This document shows positions 58,020 through 64,000 of a stretch of 64,000 nt of DNA, piece after piece; position 1 is the stretch's first letter, and each line of letters starts with the position of its first letter. The notes under the pieces are model-generated. The model did not search any database. It was not told where the DNA came from and saw only the letters and a program-made list of their open reading frames with translations. This DNA comes from Protonemura montana. Lineage: Eukaryota > Arthropoda > Insecta > Plecoptera > Nemouridae. The position numbers and the translations under genes are program-made. The stretch lies in the NCBI GenBank assembly GCA_947568835.1, contig OX387605.1, forward strand, positions 25,870,769-25,934,768, in the 5' to 3' direction.

Positions 58020-60649
58020 ATGGCTCTGCACTATTCTCTTTACGACATGTCTGATGATGAAGGTGACCAAGCTCGCGGTATCTCAGATGAAGAAGATGAA
58101 CCTCAAGCTATTGAAGAAATTGTTGAGGGTGAAGTCGAACCGTTTGGTAATGGTGACAATGAGGATGCTGACGAAGGGAACGAACTCTTCGGCGATACGA
58201 ATGCACTGGCAACCGATGCTGATAAAAAAGAAGCAAAAGAGAAAAAAGTTCGTAAGGCAAGCCAAGTACCGAAGATGAACACCGAAAGATTAAAAGGTCC
58301 GGGTGGTATCATTGCCATTGACGGGTTGTTCAGCGACTTCAAGATGCAGGGACGTGGGCATGAAGCTGAAGACCTGGAGCAGATACTGAAGCGTATGATG
58401 AGGTGGACTCATTGCATGTATCCATGCTTTGCTTTTCCTGACTGCATAGAGCAGATCGAGCGACTGGGACACAGAATGGACATCAAGGTGAGATGTTTGG
58501 GGTGTGTTGATTATGTACTTGGGCAAGGTTTTTAGAAACAGGTCCAAGTTACCAATATTAGTTTGTGCCAATCTATGTCAAACTGTGGGTGGAATTGTTC
58601 CCGAACTTGATTGTGTTCCAGACTCGAGGCTTGTGATTCAAATAGCAGTATCTAATAAGTAGCTAGGCAGATGTTACGCTAGTTGTGTCACACTGTAGAA
58701 TGAATGATTTGAAACACATGCTGACCCTTTTAAAAGTGTTCAAGAGACAGAAACTAGATAACAATTTATTTTCCATTAAAAATCCAGTGTTAAAATAGTC
58801 AAAGAATAGGAAAAATTAATTGAAAATGTGTTAAATACCTGATTGCAAAGCCTGCAGGCCTGGTACATATCAGTACAATGAACATACCAAATCTGCAAGT
58901 TTTGTTTTAACTCGAAGATTGTTGGTGAGAGTAGCAAGCAGAGCAAAATCTTCACATGTGTGTGTTTATTTTGTATGATTATTTATTTGTTTACTTTTTT
59001 GTTTGCGCTCGATTGGCCAAACAAACTTTGGATAGCACGTTTTAGTGTTCTCAGCTTTCACTCCGTGCATTTTGCAGCAAAGTCGGTCAAATAATTTTGT
59101 AACTTTTAGAAACTTACTAACATTTTCAGATCTTTTGGAGTTCTTTGGGATAAAGATATGATTTGCAACAAAATTAAGAAGCTGCAAAGTTTTAAAGCCC
59201 ATATGTTTTTGTCCCTCTTTTTATTCAAACATATTCGATGTTAGTTTGTGAATTTTGGCTGTTTTACCTATAAATGGATTGACTTCTCTATGATTTTTTT
59301 TAGACTCGTGTCTACTTGATGTAAACTTAGCACTAGTTTTAACAAAAACTATTTCAACTGGGTTTTCAATGCTAAGTAAAGAACAACTTAATTTCCTAAC
59401 ATTTTCTCATTATATTATTTCATCACTTGCTTTTCATTTTATAATCTCTTTTATGATTTAATCATCACAAAATATCGCTACGCTCATCTCACAACGCATC
59501 TAGTAGGTAGTAGTACGTACTATAATTTTTGGAATGGGTTAGTTTTTTTTAACAAATGTGTCCAACTTGCTATTTTGGTTTTGCCCCAAGCCCAATAGCA
59601 GGATGAGAGTGTGATTTCTTACATGGATTGTTGGATACCCGTGATATAATTAGAGCCAGATTTTATTTTTTTAAATATTGTTAAGTCCACATCATAGCTG
59701 CAAGTATGGATAAAGAAACCTGTTTAATTGTTATGATTAATACCGTTTGACAATTCTCTATAGCGCTAAGTATGTACAGAGAAGAAGCTTTTACATGAGA
59801 AAAATACAAAATAGTTTCTTCAAAATAAAACATAATAAAAATTGATTTTAGACTCATGTTCCTTAAAAACCAGTTCAAATAGTTTTTGTTAAAAACATAA
59901 TAACAAAAACTTACAAAGTAAATGCTTCACTTTGTCAATTTAACAGTATTTTAACAATTGAACAAGATTCGTGAAGCACAATCGGTTTCAGCTCCCGCGT
60001 GGAAATGCCAGAAAAACAAAAAACCCTGCAAACTGATTTAAATTTCCAGTGGGAGCCGTATTTATCCACACCACCGCTGACCAATGCCATTGACAAAATG
60101 TGACAAAACATTCTATATATAATGACATTGTTTTGCTCCAAACAGAACTTCATGCTTCGTAACCGCAACCAGACTATCTTGCCGGAAATCACCCCGATCC
60201 AGCTTCTCGACGACGACGAAGCCAACGTAGACGACCCCGCTCTTGTGCGATCGGCCGATGCAGATGATCCGGCCCCGAGTCGATGGGACTCCATGGACGA
60301 AGATTCATCTCCACCGCCTGTGCTTGCGGCCGACTTGTTAGAACGAATGCGTCTCAACCGAGAGGCTGCGCGCAAGCGTAGGATGGACAAGATGCGCGTA
60401 CAAGAGCCCGACGATGTTCCACTCCCTGTCGACGGGACTCCGGTCTCGGCCGAGACTTGCTCTGCTCCAAAGAGCCCTGAAGAGGCCAGGCCTGATGAGG
60501 ATTCTACTGAGCTAGAAACCTTCATGGAAGTCGATCAACCTGCTGATTTAAATCGGGATGCGTTTCTTCCAGGAATAAGTCATGTTGACAATGAATCTTC
60601 CAGGTCTCCCAGTCCATGTGGAACCTTCCAGGTTGATCACGACACTTAG
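58020..60649 (+). CDS. TIPIN: TIMELESS-interacting protein (Tof1/Csm3 fork protection family)
   Basis: Partner of TIMELESS in the replication fork protection complex; acts in the nucleus in fork stability and checkpoint signalling. Two exons, 58020-58487 and 60146-60649 (intron about 1.66 kb, phase 0), encode 323 residues. The first about 65 residues are acidic and disordered. The conserved Swi3/Csm3 domain begins near 86: PKMNTERLKGPGGI, DGLFSDFKMQGRGHEAEDL, MMRWTHCMYPCFAFPDCIEQ, IERLGHRMDIK, and continues into exon 2 as NFMLRNRNQTILPEITPIQL. Exon 2 also has LLERMRLNREAARKRRMDKM, matching the basic helix after the core domain in animal TIPIN, then an acidic Ser/Pro tail. The motif GKGHEAEDL and its spacing to the Trp/Pro-rich helix make the family assignment strong. 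It lies in line with the small gene upstream and LSM6 downstream, all on the + strand. Confidence 0.9.
59299..59400 (+). mobile_element. Foldback family fragment in the TIPIN intron
   Basis: Left-arm fragment (TTTAGACTCGTGTCTACTTG ... ACAAAAACTATTTCAACTGG). A further small piece in the same intron at 59846-59895 has AAACCAGTTCAAATAGTTTT. Confidence 0.65.
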
Positions 60650-61543
60650 TGAATAATGTCAGATCCGGACCCGGTGAATTGGTTCCTGTTTCCCGAGTGC
60701 CTTACTCATTGATTTACGGTTTGCTATCTTCAGAGTCAAAATGCAATGCGTCAACTGGAAGCCTTTTTTTGTTATAGAATGACAGTTTTAGGAGCAATCA
60801 AAGGGTTAATTCTTCAGCTCATATTCTAGTGAGTGGCTCACAAGATTAATTTCAAAATTTTTCATTATATCTGCGGTACCATCGTTTTATTTTCAGCTTT
60901 TTAAATTTGAATATTTGTGCACTTTAAACATCTGTAATTTCAATTGCACAAAGTTGTATTCTTTACCTGACAACCATTTGCTTGAAAATGTACCTTCTTG
61001 TCTAACTCTGTATTTTGTTTTTAGATTTACATTTATAAATAAGTAAAAACACATTTTCTCTAGTTTTTGTGCAGGTTTTGAGGAATGTTCACGCTTACTT
61101 GGTAATGTGCAGATTTTGTTTTCTGTACTTTTTGAATTTCGTGCATGTTCCATGATTTCATAGCGGCAGTCAAATAAACCAACACACATAACCTAACCTT
61201 TCTGTCAGGCGTCAATCTCCCGGTCGAAAATCGTCATCAATCGTCATTCTCACGACACCTCAGTTTTGCTAGGTAAGGCTTCAAGTAAGCTCTTGAAACA
61301 CATTTTCTCGAATTTAGTTCCAGGTAAGGAAATGTTATTTTTGGTGCAGATTGTACTGTACGCATTATTTGTGTGAGCATTACAATTTTTGTACCCCTGT
61401 CCGATGTCTCTTGTAGCTATGCTTTGTATTTTATTTGTTTCCTCTCCCATGCCTTTATAAAAATTTGACATTATTGGAACAAAATTTCACCTCCGAAAAT
61501 AATTCCATTGTTCAAAAAATTATCTGTGTTTTCTTGTAGAATC

Positions 61544-61900
61544 ATGAGTCGCAAGGAAGCCCTTTCGCAGTTCATCCAGCAAATCCACGGCAGACCGGTT
61601 GTGGTGAAGCTTAACAGTGGTGTGGATTATCGAGGTTAGTTGGATCACATACATGATTTTTTTTGCACATTTTAAGAAAAAACTGTATATTTTCTGTGAT
61701 TTTCTTGAAGACATGACAAGCACAGCATTATAACCTAATTTTTTCAAACAGGTGTGTTGGCCTGCCTCGATGGTTACATGAACATTGCTTTAGAGCAGAC
61801 AGAAGAATATATCAATGGGTCTCTTAAGAATAAGTATGGAGATGCTTTCATCAGAGGCAACAATGTTTTGTATATTAGCACACAAAAGAGAAGAGTTTGA
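61544..61900 (+). CDS. LSM6: U6 snRNA-associated Sm-like protein LSm6
   Basis: Subunit of the LSm2-8 ring that binds the U6 snRNA 3' end in the nucleus and of the LSm1-7 ring in cytoplasmic mRNA decay. Two exons, 61544-61634 and 61752-61900, encode 79 residues, the usual size. The Sm fold is clear: GRPVVVKLNSGVDYRGVLAC (Sm1), DGYMNIALEQTEEY, and the Sm2 motif FIRGNNVLYIS near the end, then QKRRV. A strong acceptor (TTTTCTTGTAG) sits four bases before the ATG, so a non-coding 5' exon or a spliced leader joins here. AATAAA is at 62222. Confidence 0.97.
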
Positions 61901-64000
61901 TTAGGCAAACGACAAATATTTTCTCCTCTATTTCTTTGAAGAACTCAACATTTTTATTCGAACCAGTTTGCTTTTGTTTTGGTTGATTCAGCAATAATCT
62001 TAACAGTTTATTCTTAGTATGCACAAGTAAAGAATTCATTGTTAATGACAATGTCTTTATTTACCAAAATACTTGTGTTGCTACAAATCTAAATGTGAAT
62101 GCTATGGCAGTGAGTTTTCTGCTCTCGCCAGCACAGCTTAAAAGACACTGCCGTGAAATATGCCTGATTGTGTGGAATTAGGCACAATTTCCATCCTGGA
62201 CATGTTTCTTTTCTATTTTTGAATAAATTAAATGATTTCCTGAACTCTATTATTTTCAATTTTGACCTATGCATCTTCAGTACCATCTCATGAAGCTACA
62301 TATCCTACAGAAGAGCTGTTCTGGGTGATTGCATTTTATTTAAGGTACACACTTGAAAATGGCTACATGCTGCAGACATATTTTATAAATATCTTGGCAT
62401 AAATTCCAAGTTTCTTTATGGAAAATATTTTATTTGTAAGTTTTGTGGGTATAAATATCTTTTAATTGCTATCTAATACAGGTACTCAAAAAGTTTTCCC
62501 TCGTTTGTGCAAGCCTTCTAAACTGGAAACTTGCAAAACAATGGATCATCATGTTCTAAATAGATCCAGAAAGGTTATTGACCTGAAAAATTAAAAAACG
62601 GTATTGTGATTCTAAATTAATTCCTCATTTCAGTCGCCACATTAAATAATAATACATTAATAATAATATTATTTGCAATAATAACTGTTGAACAGCAAAG
62701 AGAACCAACTTAATATTTTAAGGGTAAAAACTCTGTTCTCTGTATGAGCAAACTTGGGTTTTAGTTGAATTTTTAAAATCTTAAATGTTTACTTTCTGGT
62801 TTCTCTATACTTTCTTCTTCACTTCCTCATGTTCTTACCCTCCATATTTTTTTGATTCCACACTTTTTTTCTGTTGTTTCTGGATGAAAGCTGAAATCAA
62901 GAAGCAAATGAATTAAGAATATTCTGATTCCTTGGTCAAGGCTTTTTTTGCAGATACAATTTAGAATCAAGACAAGAATCAATCTCTGGCCCACCAAGTT
63001 CTGGTCTCGTTGTCAAGGTTGCCTTCATTTGTTTATATTCATGATGTAAGTTCATCTAGTTCTACAAAAACGTTGTTGGTAGACATTTGATAATAGAAGT
63101 TAGATTGAACAACTCTTTTCATGGTTAGCTTTGTGGTATGCCAACTCATAGCTAAAAACTTCTGTCATGTTTGATTCAATCGTTGAGTCTATACACTCGA
63201 TGATTCAATTGCTTATATTCCATTCAAATTTTGTAACAACCAAAATTCTTTGCTGCATATTTATTGTTTACTGCGCTTGTTACCAGTTAAGTATATTTTT
63301 TGATAACCATTGTACCACTTGTACCTTACTTCTGTTCATTACCTAACATTTTTAAAATTATCTTTCAAATTACTGATCAACGATAGTTTTCCGAATATTA
63401 TGCTACTAACTTCTTGCTCTCCAAGGATAGTTCTTTATTGTATTTAAGTTAGCTATATTTACAGAAGAAATGATATTTACGTACCCACCTTTTAATATAA
63501 CTTGGGGCAGGTTTTTTTTATAGTGAAGTTAAGTAATTAACAGACAATTAACAAACAAAAACCATCTTCTGATTGGCTGTTGCCAAGCAAATAACAGATC
63601 ATCCAACGTTTGGTTATTAACGAACCACTTTGTAACCGACTCTTAGTTATGAAGTTATTTCTTACGGTTTTTTTCCTGTAACGCTCCACGCATCATAACT
63701 AACGTTTACACTGGCCTATCTCTGTTATTACCGTAGTAAAAACCTGGGAATATCAGTATTACTGTGGCATTACATATTACAAACATACGAATCTTCAGTT
63801 TATCTTTAGACTAACCTGATGCTTACATTTCGGTTCAGTTTTCAGCAAATTTTTTTGTGTAGTTGGCACACACTGCAATTCTTTTTAGCAAAATCAGTCA
63901 AATATTTGTCAACAAATCCAATGTAGTACAGACATTTTCAGAATTAGCATACATTTTCAAAGCTTTAGAGCCAACAATTCTCAAAACGTTCGTGGGAAGT
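61901..64000. other. AT-rich right end, no gene seen
   Basis: Contains the LSM6 3' region with AATAAA at 62222. The rest is AT-rich. The last 200 bp (GTTGGCACACACTGCAATTC ... AGCAAAATCAGTCAAATATT) weakly resembles 59040-59215, perhaps an old dispersed repeat. Confidence 0.45.

Overview
This is a window of animal nuclear DNA. It has many-exon genes with GT-AG introns, GC-rich exons in AT-rich introns, a THAP zinc-finger gene, pol III-type SINEs and non-LTR retrotransposon remnants. The P450 resembles insect CYP9/CYP3-clan enzymes along its whole length, so an arthropod, most likely an insect, is the best guess (inference). No prokaryotic or viral gene was recognised.

Layout. (1) 1-5140, + strand: the last six exons of Ku70 (XRCC6), which runs in from the left edge; its introns hold a 5S-derived SINE and inverted-repeat elements. 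(2) 5756-11374, +: a complete 11-exon DLST, the E2 subunit of 2-oxoglutarate dehydrogenase. (3) 12383-14344, +: UQCC2 and METTL15, two genes for mitochondrial complex III assembly and mitoribosome modification, only 80 bp apart. Genes 2 and 3 make a run of three mitochondrial genes. (4) 14.4-33.5 kb: repeat-dominated DNA. It holds LINE 3' ends (some nested), a 98-bp array made from reverse-transcriptase coding sequence, foldback elements, tRNA-like modules and a segmental duplication (22.4-27.6 kb against 30.9-33.4 kb). (5) 33684-35194, -: a complete 3-exon THAP-domain gene. (6) 35891-42730, -: a complete 9-exon cytochrome P450 whose I-helix has proline where a threonine is expected. (7) 45703-51477, -: a complete 7-exon hydroxylysine-kinase-like gene with a 41-bp minisatellite in intron 1. 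(8) 51806-53232: 27 copies of a 52-bp satellite derived from a tRNA-like element. (9) 53640-55670: two identical U1 snRNA genes in convergent orientation inside an inverted duplication. (10) 56.7-61.9 kb, +: the end of an unrecognised gene, a small acidic protein gene, TIPIN (replication fork protection) and LSM6. (11) 61.9-64 kb: AT-rich DNA with no gene seen.

Gene models were built by hand. I joined exons only where GT-AG sites kept the reading frame and the joined protein matched the family across each junction. For DLST, the P450, the kinase, METTL15, UQCC2, TIPIN, LSM6 and the THAP gene the exon lengths sum to a whole number of codons, with a start and a stop.

The most unusual content is RNA-gene-derived: a SINE family with one to five tandem 5S-rRNA-derived heads at nine places, a satellite grown from a tRNA-like sequence, strings of tRNA-like modules, and the U1 pair. 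Also notable are a LINE fragment carrying a SAP-like domain, bounded by a 14-bp target duplication with a matching empty site elsewhere in the window, and the P450 substitution.
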